Positions 8,725 to 17,580 of a stretch of DNA of 64,000 bases are shown piece after piece (within the stretch, counting starts at the first letter, position 1; the number at the start of each line of letters is the position of its first letter). The notes under the pieces were generated by a model, which was not told the origin of the DNA, did no database searches, and saw only the letters and a program-made list of their open reading frames with translations. Position numbers and translations under genes: made by a program. This stretch comes from TMED23 sp964639965. Lineage in GTDB: Bacteria; Pseudomonadota; Alphaproteobacteria; Rhodospirillales; UBA2165. The DNA is taken from positions 1-64,000 of the forward strand of contig CAZXGI010000003.1 of assembly GCA_964639965.1 (NCBI GenBank). The letters are read 5' to 3'.

Positions 8725-10002
8725 ATGACTGCAATTATTGATATACACGCGCGAGAAATTCTAGATTCACGTGGAAATCCTACCGTTGAAGTGGATGTTG
8801 TATTAGAATCTGGAACTTTTGGTCGCTCGAGTGTCCCTTCTGGTGCCTCTACAGGAGTGCACGAAGCGGTGGAACTACGCGATGGAGATGAAAAACGTTT
8901 TATTGGTAAGGGAGTTTTAAATGCCTGTGAAAATGTAAACTCTGAAATCTATGAGGCATTAGTAGGAATGGATGCCGAGGATCAAATTCATATAGACAAT
9001 GTATTGATTGATCTTGATGGAACCGAAAATAAATCTCGTTTAGGTGCCAATGGAATGCTCGGAGTTAGTTTAGCGGTTGCTAAAGCTGTAGCGGAGGAGT
9101 CTTCTTTGCCACTTTATCGATATATAGGTGGTACACATAGTAATGTTTTGCCCGTACCTATGATGAATAAAATTAATGGAGGTGAGCACGCAGATAATTC
9201 GATCGATATTCAAGAGTTTATGATCATGCCAATAGGGGCTAATAGTTGTACCGATTCGATACGTATGGGTGCCGAGATTTTTCAAACGCTAAAACGTGCT
9301 CTTCAAGAAGCCGGACATAATAGTAACGTTGGTGATGAAGGAGGGTTTGCTCCAAACCTTTCAAGCACTGAAGAAGCTCTTGGATTCATAGTAAAATCAA
9401 TAGAGACAGCTGGTTTCAAACCTGGAGATGAAGTAATGCTTTCGTTAGATGCTGCTTCAAGCGAATTTTATAAAGATGGCAGGTATGAATTGTCAGGAGA
9501 GGATAAGTCTCTAGGGCCTGAGGAAATGGTGAGGTATTATGAAAAGCTCATAGGCAAATATCCGATAATTTCAATCGAGGATGGAATGAGCGAAGATGAT
9601 TGGGATGGCTGGAAATATTTAACGGAAGAAATTGGTGATAAGTGTCAGTTGGTTGGAGATGACTTGTTTGTGACTAATACCAAAAGATTAGAGGCTGGAA
9701 TTAGCAAAGGTGTTGCTAATTCTATTTTAGTTAAAGTAAATCAAATAGGAACTTTAAGTGAAACACTTGAAGCTGTCGAAATGGCTCATAAAGCAAATTA
9801 CACGTCTATTATTTCTCATCGTTCCGGAGAAACCGAAGATCATACGATTGCCGATATTGCCGTAGCTACTAATTCTGGTCAGATCAAAACAGGTTCTTTA
9901 TCACGCTCGGATCGCTTGGCAAAATATAATCAACTCATTCGTATAGAGGAAGAGCTAGGTGCATCAAGTGCGTTTGCAGGCAGGAGTGTTTTGAGGAAAT
10001 AA
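8725..10002 (+). CDS. eno: Enolase
   Basis: Converts 2-phosphoglycerate to phosphoenolpyruvate. The 425-residue protein shows ARQ-like start MTAIIDIHAREILDSRGNPT, SGASTGVHEAVELRDGD, GDEGGFAPNL, SIEDGMSEDDWDGW, LVGDDLFVTN, VKVNQIGTLSET and the C-terminal ISHRSGETEDHTIADIAVAT with the catalytic Lys in GQIKTGSLSRSDR. Full length. The ATG at 8725 follows a weak AGGTG. The 246-bp gap after kdsA is AT-rich and probably holds an eno promoter; no terminator is obvious in it. Confidence 0.98.
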   Translation: MTAIIDIHAREILDSRGNPTVEVDVVLESGTFGRSSVPSGASTGVHEAVELRDGDEKRFIGKGVLNACENVNSEIYEALVGMDAEDQIHIDNVLIDLDGTENKSRLGANGMLGVSLAVAKAVAEESSLPLYRYIGGTHSNVLPVPMMNKINGGEHADNSIDIQEFMIMPIGANSCTDSIRMGAEIFQTLKRALQEAGHNSNVGDEGGFAPNLSSTEEALGFIVKSIETAGFKPGDEVMLSLDAASSEFYKDGRYELSGEDKSLGPEEMVRYYEKLIGKYPIISIEDGMSEDDWDGWKYLTEEIGDKCQLVGDDLFVTNTKRLEAGISKGVANSILVKVNQIGTLSETLEAVEMAHKANYTSIISHRSGETEDHTIADIAVATNSGQIKTGSLSRSDRLAKYNQLIRIEEELGASSAFAGRSVLRK

Positions 10003-10314
10003 TAATTTTTGCGTTAATTAAAGTTAAAGCCTCAAATTATTTTGACACATTAAAATTTATTTTAAAAATTAACTATATATTAATATTTGAGAATCATATT
10101 CGATTCTATTAAGAAATCGGCAGAAAAGACCGATTACAGAAAAATATGGATGGCAATTTTCTCCAATAAACTTACCAGGGGGAATCCGTCCCGAGTTATC
10201 ATTTTCTGTTGATCTTGTGTTAACAGATCAAAGAACTACAGCCGTTGGTGAGATATTCTAATGTATCGAGCTAAATCAACGGAGTGATAACGGCAGAACG
10301 CCGATTGGGGAACT
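10003..10314 (+). other. Intergenic region between eno and ftsB-like gene, with small inverted repeats
   Basis: 312 bases. The first 80 are extremely AT-rich. Then AATCGG (10115-10120) and CCGATT (10130-10135) form a 6-bp inverted repeat with a 9-base loop, and GGGA...TCCC near 10180-10192 could form another short stem. An open frame of 56 codons (10091-10261) exists but lacks a usable start. I see no recognisable gene; a small RNA is possible but unproven. Confidence 0.35.
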
Positions 10315-10626
10315 ATGAAAGTTCTAACAGAATTGCGTTTAAGGTCCGGTCTTATTATAGGGCCTGTTATTGGAACATGTTTGTTAGTTTATTTTATATA
10401 CCATGGTCTTCAGGGAGACAGGGGACTGATTGCGTTTTGGCAATTAACCAAGCAAGTGGCCCAAGCAGAAAAAACTCATTCAATATTCAGCCGGAAACGT
10501 AGTGAAATACAAAATCGTGTAAACTTACTAAGTCCTTATAGTCTAAATTGGGATATGCTGGAGGAACGTGTGCGTTTTATCTTGGGATATAGCAAGCCAG
10601 ATGAAATTATTATTTTTCGAAAATAA
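10315..10626 (+). CDS. Septum formation initiator family protein (FtsB/DivIC-like)
   Basis: Probable divisome component that links FtsQ and FtsL in the inner membrane. The 103-residue protein has one N-terminal transmembrane helix (about residues 14-32), a KxxxxAxAEKTxSxxxRKRSEIQNRVNLL helical region likely to form a coiled coil, and a C-terminal segment DMLEERVRFILGYSKPDEIIIF that matches the typical end (LDERARxxLGxxxPDExV) of this family in alphaproteobacteria. Its place between eno and pdhA is the standard alphaproteobacterial position. ATG 10315 has GGGGA about six bases upstream. Sequence is short and divergent, so the call rests on both motif and position. Confidence 0.88.
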   Translation: MKVLTELRLRSGLIIGPVIGTCLLVYFIYHGLQGDRGLIAFWQLTKQVAQAEKTHSIFSRKRSEIQNRVNLLSPYSLNWDMLEERVRFILGYSKPDEIIIFRK

Positions 10627-10682
10627 AAGAAACATGATCCAAAAAATTTTCCAAATTTCCTAGAATAAATAAGTTAAAATAT

Positions 10683-11312
10683 TCATTCTAGTGGGAGCAT
10701 TACAAGATTTCTGAAAGCTTTTCGTCTAGAAATTTGGCCAAACCACGCGGTTAAATTTTTGAAAAAAGGCCTTCTCATAATTTCGGAAGGCAAGGCAAAA
10801 TAACGATATGCAGCGCAACCAGTTGGAATGTCTCCCATTGAAAAATGTTTTCCTGCTACATAAGTTTTATCTGTTAAATAATCGTCGAAAAGTTCCATCT
10901 CACGATGGCAAATCTTAATATTTTTATATATTTGTTCCATATCCCGATCATTGGGTTCAGTTCGAATTAATCCCCAAAATACTGGACGTAGTACGCTCCA
11001 AAGGTCTGTTGCTTGCCATTCCATCCAACGTTCAACTTCTGCATATGCTATAAGATCAACTGGATATAGGTTACCTTCTGGATAATTACGCGAAAGGAAG
11101 CGGATGATCGCGTTTGATTGACGTAAGAGAATGCCGTTGTCAACAAAAGTTGGTATTTGGGCGGCAGGATTGATTTTGCGATAACTAGGAGAATCAATTG
11201 ATCCTACACTTCCGTTTTTATCTACCCATTCAAATTCGAGTCCAAGTTCTGCTAGTGTCCAAGCTACTTTTTGAACGTTAATAGACGATCCTCTCCCATA
11301 AAGACGGCGCAT
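10683..11312 (-). CDS. Glutathione S-transferase family protein
   Basis: A 209-residue two-domain GST: thioredoxin-fold N-terminal domain (residues 1-80, with the cis-proline stretch NPAAQIPTFVDNG and the glutathione-binding pair in LLRQSNAIIRFLS) and an all-helical C-terminal domain (about 88-200, with GDIPTGCAAYRYFAL). The substrate cannot be told. It reads opposite to, and interrupts, the usual eno-ftsB-pdhA order, so it may be an insertion into the core block. It is one of three GST genes in the window. The start ATG 11312 is at the expected strand beta-1 beginning MRRLYGRGSSIN. Confidence 0.9.
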   Translation of the reverse strand: MRRLYGRGSSINVQKVAWTLAELGLEFEWVDKNGSVGSIDSPSYRKINPAAQIPTFVDNGILLRQSNAIIRFLSRNYPEGNLYPVDLIAYAEVERWMEWQATDLWSVLRPVFWGLIRTEPNDRDMEQIYKNIKICHREMELFDDYLTDKTYVAGKHFSMGDIPTGCAAYRYFALPSEIMRRPFFKNLTAWFGQISRRKAFRNLVMLPLE

Positions 11313-11653
11313 TAAAACCTCTTAAAGTTATATATTGATTATGAATTAAAATTCATATGGGTTTTAGTAAAATTTGCAAATATATTTTTTATAATTTTTA
11401 ATTTATCTGGTTTTTATATTGCGCAAAAACCCAGTCATATTTTCATTAATTTCTAAACCACTAATGAATTAATTAAAATTTAGTTAATTATAAAATTATT
11501 ATTGCAAAACAATAGGTTCCGGTGCATCGTATAAATACTTTTATAATTATTTTGAATCGTTAGGGATCTACATAATTTGATTTATTTTAAATTTGATGAG
11601 TAAAATATCTAGTTTTGATTCAAGTTTTAATTAATAAAAAAGAGGATAATTCT
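11313..11653. other. Intergenic region between divergent GST and pdhA
   Basis: 341 AT-rich bases that must hold the promoter of the PDH operon and that of the GST. Several TATAAT-like boxes occur (for example TATAAA near 11531 and TATAAT near 11540), but in such AT-rich DNA none can be singled out. No open frame or hairpin with a T-run is evident. Confidence 0.4.
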
Positions 11654-12739
11654 ATGGCCAAGAATACTAATAAAGTTAAAAATTTGAAAAAAGGAATGGC
11701 CAAAGATACTGGTGCGCAAAAAAAAACGAAAAAAGTTAAAAGCAAAAAAAAATTAGGACGGCCTAAGGTAACTGCCTCGGCAGACGAATTAATTAACTAC
11801 TATAAAGATATGTTATTAATTCGTCGTTTTGAAGAAAAGGCGGGGCAATTGTATGGTATGGGTATGATTTCAGGTTTTTGCCACTTGTATATAGGTCAAG
11901 AGGCCGTCGTAGTCGGAATGCAAGCAGCAGCAAATAACAAAACTGATACAGTTATTACAAGTTACCGGGATCATGGGCATATGCTGGCTAGTAATATGGA
12001 TCCGAAGGGAGTAATGGCTGAGTTAACAGGAAGGAGCGGCGGCTATTCTAAGGGCAAAGGTGGCTCTATGCACATGTTTAGTCGCGAAAAGAATTTTTTC
12101 GGCGGGCACGGAATTGTCGGCGCTCAAGTGCCTATTGGAACAGGCCTAGGGTTTGCTCACAAATATAAACAAGACGGTGGTGTTTGCATGGCGTATTTTG
12201 GAGATGGGGCTTCTAACCAAGGTCAGGTTTTTGAATCTTTCAATATGGCTTCTCTATGGAATTTACCGGTTGTTTTTGTCATTGAAAATAATCGATACGG
12301 AATGGGGACTTCAGTGAAAAGGTCTTCCTCCAATCAAGAGCTTTTTTCGCGAGGAGAGGCGTTTGGAATTCCTGGAGTGAGCGTTGATGGAATGGATATT
12401 CTAGCAGTAAAGGATGCCGGAAAAAAAGCACTAGACCATGCTAGATCTGGAAAAGGTCCTTTTATCTTGGGAATGCAGACTTATCGTTACAGAGGTCACT
12501 CTATGTCTGATCCGGCTAGATACCGTAGCAGGGAAGAAGTTAGTAAAGTTCGTTCTGAAAGAGATCCAATTGACCGGATTCGACAATATGTTCTTGATGC
12601 AAATGCAACAGACGAAGAAGGTCTCAAGAAAATCGATAGTGATGTTAAGTCTTTAGTTTCAAATGCTGCGAATTATGCACTAGAGAGCCCTGAGCCGGAT
12701 ATTTCTGAATTGTATACAGACATTCTTATAGAAGCTTAA
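11654..12739 (+). CDS. pdhA: Pyruvate dehydrogenase E1 component, alpha subunit
   Basis: With PdhB forms the thiamine-diphosphate E1 that decarboxylates pyruvate and acetylates the lipoyl domain. ThDP motif: FGDGASNQGQVFESFNMAS followed by VIENNRYGMGT; phosphorylation-loop equivalent YRYRGHSMSDPARYRSREEV. I start at ATG 11654, with AGAGG eight bases upstream, giving 361 residues; an upstream in-frame start at 11615 adds 13 residues with no support. The first 45 residues are a strongly basic tail (KNTNKVKNLKKG, KKTKKVKSKKKLGRPK), an extension seen in alphaproteobacterial PdhA but unusually rich in lysine here. First gene of pdhA-pdhB-pdhC-lpd; 18 bp to pdhB. Confidence 0.96.
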   Translation: MAKNTNKVKNLKKGMAKDTGAQKKTKKVKSKKKLGRPKVTASADELINYYKDMLLIRRFEEKAGQLYGMGMISGFCHLYIGQEAVVVGMQAAANNKTDTVITSYRDHGHMLASNMDPKGVMAELTGRSGGYSKGKGGSMHMFSREKNFFGGHGIVGAQVPIGTGLGFAHKYKQDGGVCMAYFGDGASNQGQVFESFNMASLWNLPVVFVIENNRYGMGTSVKRSSSNQELFSRGEAFGIPGVSVDGMDILAVKDAGKKALDHARSGKGPFILGMQTYRYRGHSMSDPARYRSREEVSKVRSERDPIDRIRQYVLDANATDEEGLKKIDSDVKSLVSNAANYALESPEPDISELYTDILIEA

Positions 12740-12757
12740 TAAAACAAAGAGAGTTAG

Positions 12758-14122
12758 ATGGCTAATCAAATAATAATGCCCGCATTGTCACCGACCATGA
12801 CAGAAGGAACACTTGCAAAATGGCTAGTGAATGAGGGTGACCGTGTTCAATCTGGTGATGTCATTGCTGAAATCGAAACCGACAAAGCGACAATGGAACT
12901 CGAGGCTATCGATGATGGAGTTCTTGGCAAGATCCTAGTTGCTGCAGGCACTGAGGGAGTACCTGTCAATACACCAATCGCAGTCGTTTCATTAGAGGAA
13001 GAAGATATAACAACCGTAGAAGAGAAAAGCCCTAAAAATCCAAAAGATTTAACCTCACTAGAAGAATCTCAGCTCATCCAGTCTGATAGTATTTCCCCAA
13101 ATACTGGAATTATAGATAAAAATGCTAGTTCAGAAACAGCCAATTCAATTACCGTACGAGAAGCTCTCAGAGATGCGATGGCTGAAGAAATGCGGCAGGA
13201 TGAAAATGTATTCTTAATGGGAGAAGAAGTTGCCGAATATGAAGGGGCGTATAAAATTTCTCAAGGACTTTTAGCTGAATTTGGTGAAAAGAGGGTCATC
13301 GACACACCTATTACAGAACATGGTTTTGCGGGACTTGGTGTTGGTGCTGCTTTTGGTGGTTTGCGTCCCATTGTTGAATTTATGACTTTCAATTTTGCCA
13401 TGCAGGCTATGGATCATTTAATCAATTCTGCAGCTAAAACCCTCTACATGTCAGGTGGGCAAATGGGGTGTCCCATAGTGTTCCGCGGGCCAAATGGTGC
13501 AGCAGCTGGTGTGGCCGCCCAGCATTCCCAATGTTATGCAAGTTGGTACGCTCACATACCGGGACTTAAAGTTTTAGCTCCTTATTCGGCTGAAGACGCC
13601 AAGGGATTATTGAAATCAGCAATTCGAGATCCAAATCCTGTAATCTTTTTGGAAAATGAAATTCTATATGGCCAGGTTTTTGATATACCTGATGATAAAG
13701 ATTTTACTGTCCCTATAGGAAAAGCCAAAATTGAGAGAGAAGGAACAGATTTAACAATTATAACTTTTTCTATTATGGTCGGATTAGCTCTCGAAGCAGC
13801 AGAGGAGATAGAAAAACAAGGTATTAACGCTGAAGTCATAAATCTTCGAACAGTCAGACCAATTGATATTGATACGATAGTTAAGTCAATTAAAAAGACT
13901 AATCGAGCAATTAGTATTGAAGAAGGCTGGCCTGTTGCCGGAATAGGTTCCGAAATTGCAGCATTATGTATGGAACATGTGTTTGATTATCTTGATGCAC
14001 CTTTACTCCGAGTATCTGGGGAGGATGTGCCTATGCCTTACGCAAAAAATCTAGAATCTGCGGCTCTTCCTAATATTGAAAAAGTCATAACAGCGGCAAA
14101 GACCGTTTGTTACAAAGAGTAG
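12758..14122 (+). CDS. pdhB: Pyruvate dehydrogenase E1 component, beta subunit, with N-terminal lipoyl domain
   Basis: Beta half of the E1 decarboxylase. The 454-residue protein is about 130 longer than a plain E1-beta because it begins with a biotinyl/lipoyl domain (residues 1-78, lipoylated lysine in EIETDKATMEL, Lys43), followed by a linker rich in Ser, Glu and Asp (about 80-128) and the transketolase-like domain (about 130-454, with MGEEVAEYEGAYK, DTPITEHGFAGLGVGAA, and RGPNGAAAGVAAQHSQ). This fusion is typical of alphaproteobacteria. Here it is more than an extra: the E2 protein encoded next lacks a lipoyl domain, so this domain must carry the acetyl group for the complex. Confidence 0.97.
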   Translation: MANQIIMPALSPTMTEGTLAKWLVNEGDRVQSGDVIAEIETDKATMELEAIDDGVLGKILVAAGTEGVPVNTPIAVVSLEEEDITTVEEKSPKNPKDLTSLEESQLIQSDSISPNTGIIDKNASSETANSITVREALRDAMAEEMRQDENVFLMGEEVAEYEGAYKISQGLLAEFGEKRVIDTPITEHGFAGLGVGAAFGGLRPIVEFMTFNFAMQAMDHLINSAAKTLYMSGGQMGCPIVFRGPNGAAAGVAAQHSQCYASWYAHIPGLKVLAPYSAEDAKGLLKSAIRDPNPVIFLENEILYGQVFDIPDDKDFTVPIGKAKIEREGTDLTIITFSIMVGLALEAAEEIEKQGINAEVINLRTVRPIDIDTIVKSIKKTNRAISIEEGWPVAGIGSEIAALCMEHVFDYLDAPLLRVSGEDVPMPYAKNLESAALPNIEKVITAAKTVCYKE

Positions 14123-14130
14123 GAGAGGTA

Positions 14131-15105
14131 ATGAATCTTCCTTCTTCCCTTGGAACTGAATCTGCTGAAACTGATCTGTCGACAAACACAACGAATGCTC
14201 AGCGAATTTTTGCAAGCCCTCTTGCAAAAAGATTGGCTAAAAATACTGGTGTGAATATTCATCAAATTAAGGGAACAGGTCCTCATGGACGCATTGTGAA
14301 ACGTGACATTGAGGCCGCGTCAACAGGAAATGTATATAAGGAAACCGTCGGATTAAGCCAGAAATCCTCAAACGTTACCTCTACATTGCCAGCAATGTTG
14401 CCTACTGGAAGAAGTTATACAGAAATTCCAAATTCCAATACCCGAAAAATTATAGCAGAACGTTTAACGGAAAGTTCCCGAGATATTCCAGCATATATGA
14501 TTACGGTTGATTGTGTTATAGATCGTTTAATGGAAATGCGTTTGGATCTAAACAGTAGGTCGAAAGAAGATCAGCAAGCATATAAGATATCGGTTAATGA
14601 TTTTATTATAAGAGCCATCGCGTTGGCTATGCGCAAAGTACCACGTATAAATACATCTTGGACAGAAAATGCAATTTTACAATACGATAACATTGATATT
14701 TCAGTTGCTGTCTCAACATCAGACGGGCTCATTACACCAATAATAAGAAATGCTGACCAAAAAGGTTTGGCTGAGATATCTGCTGAAATGAAACAACTGG
14801 CTCTTCGGGCTCGCGATAACAAACTGTTACCTGAAGAGTTTCAGGGAGGTGGTTTTACTATCTCTAATCTTGGGATGTATGGGGTAAAAGAGTTCACTTC
14901 AATAATTAATCCCCCACAATCGTGTATATTATCGGTGGGAGTAGGAGAGCAACGTCCCATCGTAATTGAAGGAGCCCTAGGAATTTCAAATATAATGACC
15001 TGTACGTTAACTTCTGATCACAGGACAGTAGATGGAGCCTTAGCAGCAGAATTTATGAAAGTCTTCAAGTCTATGGTTGAAGATCCACTGACAATGTTAT
15101 TGTGA
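14131..15105 (+). CDS. pdhC: Dihydrolipoamide acetyltransferase (E2) core without lipoyl domain
   Basis: E2 core enzyme that moves the acetyl group from lipoamide to CoA. The protein is only 324 residues: a short Ser/Thr-rich start, a peripheral-subunit-binding domain (about residues 25-60, FASPLAKRLAKNTGVN, GTGPHGRIVKRDIE), a linker, and the acyltransferase domain (about 95-324) with GGGFTISNLGMYG and the catalytic DHRTVDGALAAEF. No lipoyl domain exists at the N-terminus, and none can be hidden upstream since pdhB ends at 14122. ATG 14131 is preceded by AGGAGAGG; a TTG at 14107 overlapping pdhB is less likely. Normal E2 proteins are about 410-550 residues. Confidence 0.95.
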   Translation: MNLPSSLGTESAETDLSTNTTNAQRIFASPLAKRLAKNTGVNIHQIKGTGPHGRIVKRDIEAASTGNVYKETVGLSQKSSNVTSTLPAMLPTGRSYTEIPNSNTRKIIAERLTESSRDIPAYMITVDCVIDRLMEMRLDLNSRSKEDQQAYKISVNDFIIRAIALAMRKVPRINTSWTENAILQYDNIDISVAVSTSDGLITPIIRNADQKGLAEISAEMKQLALRARDNKLLPEEFQGGGFTISNLGMYGVKEFTSIINPPQSCILSVGVGEQRPIVIEGALGISNIMTCTLTSDHRTVDGALAAEFMKVFKSMVEDPLTMLL

Positions 15106-15114
15106 GTGGTTGAA

Positions 15115-16512
15115 ATGGCTAAACTAAATTATGACGTTGCTATTATTGGTAGTGGTCCTGGCGGATATGTAACAGCCATAAGAGCGGCTCAACTCGGGTT
15201 TAAAACCGCAATTATAGAGCGTGAAAAATTAGGCGGTATATGTTTAAATTGGGGATGTATTCCTACTAAAGCATTATTGCGGTCAACTGAGATATATAGG
15301 CATATAAAAAATGCTAGTGCCTATGGTATAAAAGTAAAAGGTGTTGAATTTGATATTAGAAAAATAGTTGGAAGGTCTAGAGATGTCGCCGCGCAACTAT
15401 CTCAAGGTGTCAACTACCTTTTAAAAAAAAATAAGATTGATATCTTAATTGGTCATGGAAAGTTAGCTGGCAAAGGCCGAATAATAGTAAAAGAAAATAA
15501 AAAAGAGTATGACCTAGTTGCTAAACACATCATACTTGCAACTGGTGCTCGAGCTCGTACTTTACCTGGGATGGAGCCCGATGGTAAATTAATCTGGAGT
15601 TATAAGGAGGCTATGGTTCCGAATAAATTGCCGGGTTCGATGTTGATTGTTGGATCAGGAGCAATTGGCACTGAGTTTGCGAGTTTTTATCACACCCTCG
15701 GAGTTGATGTCACTGTCGTTGAAGTATTACCGCGTATTTTACCCGTTGAAGATGAAGAGATTTCCACTTTAGCTAAACAACTGTTTGAAAAAGATGGAAT
15801 AAAAATCATGACTTCGACATCAGTAGTATCGTTGAAAAAAGGTCAAAAAAATATTACCGCAACGGTTGAAAATGACAACAATTCGTCTGAAGTAGTTGTT
15901 GATCGTGTTGTAATGGCCATTGGAATTAAGGGAAACTCGGAACAATTGGGGCTCGAAAATACAAAAATTAAGATTGAAAAGGATCACGTAGTTATCAATG
16001 AATGGTGTGAAACTGGTGAGCCAGGTGTCTATGCTATTGGTGATCTTACTGGGCCTCCTTGGCTTGCACATAAAGCAAGTCATGAAGGGATAATTTGCAT
16101 CGAAAAAATAGCGGGAAAAGAGCACATTAAACCACTTAATAAACGTTATATTCCTGGTTGCACTTATTGTCATCCACAAATTGCAAGTGTGGGGATGACG
16201 GAAAGGTCTGCTAAGAAAGATGGTTATGAAGTTAGGGTTGGCAAATTTTCATTTCAAGGTAATGGCAAAGCTCTAGCCCTTGGTGAGCCTGAAGGCCTGA
16301 TCAAAACGATATTTGATGCTAAAACTGGAGAGATGTTGGGTGCGCATATGATAGGAGTTGAGGTTACTGAACTAATTCATGGTTATGCAATTGGAATGTC
16401 ACTTGAAACCACGGAAATTGAATTAATAGAAACTGTGTTTCCACACCCAACTCTTTCTGAGATGATGCATGAATCTGTTTTAAATGCCTATGAAAGAACA
16501 ATTCATTTCTGA
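15115..16512 (+). CDS. lpd: Dihydrolipoyl dehydrogenase (E3)
   Basis: FAD-dependent E3 that reoxidises the dihydrolipoyl group with NAD+. Visible: FAD-binding IIGSGPGGYVTAIRAAQLG, redox disulfide GGICLNWGCIPTKAL, NAD-binding IVGSGAIGTEFASFYHTLG, second FAD motif GVYAIGDLTGPPWLAHKA, and catalytic His-Glu in VFPHPTLSEMMHE. About 465 residues, full length. I prefer ATG 15115; a GTG at 15106, directly after the pdhC stop, would add three residues. No lipoyl domain is fused to it either, which matters for the odd E2. Last gene of the PDH operon; lipA follows after about 120 bp. Confidence 0.97.
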   Translation: MAKLNYDVAIIGSGPGGYVTAIRAAQLGFKTAIIEREKLGGICLNWGCIPTKALLRSTEIYRHIKNASAYGIKVKGVEFDIRKIVGRSRDVAAQLSQGVNYLLKKNKIDILIGHGKLAGKGRIIVKENKKEYDLVAKHIILATGARARTLPGMEPDGKLIWSYKEAMVPNKLPGSMLIVGSGAIGTEFASFYHTLGVDVTVVEVLPRILPVEDEEISTLAKQLFEKDGIKIMTSTSVVSLKKGQKNITATVENDNNSSEVVVDRVVMAIGIKGNSEQLGLENTKIKIEKDHVVINEWCETGEPGVYAIGDLTGPPWLAHKASHEGIICIEKIAGKEHIKPLNKRYIPGCTYCHPQIASVGMTERSAKKDGYEVRVGKFSFQGNGKALALGEPEGLIKTIFDAKTGEMLGAHMIGVEVTELIHGYAIGMSLETTEIELIETVFPHPTLSEMMHESVLNAYERTIHF

Positions 16513-16636
16513 TCAGTTTTCGTACTAACGCCGAGAAAATCAACTTTTTAATTTAAATTTACGTTTGGTGAAGGTTTGAGAAATAGATTGGGTAATAAGA
16601 GTTAAATATAAATTATAAGTTATAAATGTGATTATT

Positions 16637-17569
16637 ATGAGCAGTATTCAAAAACTAAGACACCCCCAATTTAAGAATATCAAAGAAAGACCAAGCGGAC
16701 GGAAGCCTAGCTGGATTAGAGTTAAGGCTCCAAACTCCAAAGCATACTCAGAGACAAAGCGTTTAATGAAAAACCTTAATCTTAACACTGTTTGTCAGGA
16801 AGCTGCCTGTCCAAATATAGGTGAATGTTGGTCCTTAAAACATGCGACTGTTATGATTTTAGGGGATACATGTACCAGAGCTTGCTCATTTTGTAATGTT
16901 ATTACTGGTAAACCTGATCCGATTAATTTACTGGAGCCTCAGAATGTTGGCATTATGGCTCTTAAAGCCGGTCTTAGGCATATGGTGATTACATCAGTTG
17001 ATAGAGATGACCTTTCAGATGGTGGCGCAAATCACTTCGCTCGCTGCGTCGAAAAAGTACATGAATTGGCTCCTGGAACGACAGTTGAAGTTTTGACCCC
17101 AGATTTTAGAAATAAAAAGGGAGCATTAGAAATTGTAATCGCCTCTAAGCCAGACGTTTTTAATCATAATTTAGAGACTGTTTCTAGGTTATACAAAACT
17201 ATACGACCCGGGGCACATTATATTTCTTCTTTGAATCTTTTACAAAAAGCGAAAGAGTTGGATCAACAAGTTTTCACAAAGTCCGGGATCATGGTAGGTC
17301 TCGGTGAAAGTAAAGAGGAAATTTTTCAGGTTATGGATGATCAAAGGTTAGCAAACGTTGATTTTTTAACAATTGGTCAATACCTTCAACCAACGCTTCG
17401 TCATGCGAAAATTGAGCGTTACGTGGCTCCTGAGGAGTTTGCTGAATATGAAGAAATTGCTTATTCAAAAGGTTTTCTAAAAGTCTCATCCAGTCCATTA
17501 ACTCGTTCATCATATCACGCAGACGAAGATTTTCAGGCACTTCGTGATTCGCGACTTAAAAAATTGTAA
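16637..17569 (+). CDS. lipA: Lipoyl synthase
   Basis: Radical-SAM enzyme that inserts two sulfurs into protein-bound octanoate to make lipoate, needed by the PDH lipoyl domain encoded just upstream. Both iron-sulfur sites are present: auxiliary cluster CQEAACPNIGECW and radical-SAM CTRACSFCNV, plus the C-terminal serine ligand in SPLTRSSYHADE. About 310 residues. I chose ATG 16637 over the in-frame GTG at 16628. In many alphaproteobacteria lipA follows the PDH operon, as here. ratA starts 11 bp later. Confidence 0.97.
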   Translation: MSSIQKLRHPQFKNIKERPSGRKPSWIRVKAPNSKAYSETKRLMKNLNLNTVCQEAACPNIGECWSLKHATVMILGDTCTRACSFCNVITGKPDPINLLEPQNVGIMALKAGLRHMVITSVDRDDLSDGGANHFARCVEKVHELAPGTTVEVLTPDFRNKKGALEIVIASKPDVFNHNLETVSRLYKTIRPGAHYISSLNLLQKAKELDQQVFTKSGIMVGLGESKEEIFQVMDDQRLANVDFLTIGQYLQPTLRHAKIERYVAPEEFAEYEEIAYSKGFLKVSSSPLTRSSYHADEDFQALRDSRLKKL

Positions 17570-17580
17570 ATTAACTAGCC

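Noticed and set aside
10091..10261. 56-codon open frame between eno and the ftsB-like gene
   Set aside because: No start codon or ribosome site supports it and the sequence matches no family I know. Treated as intergenic.
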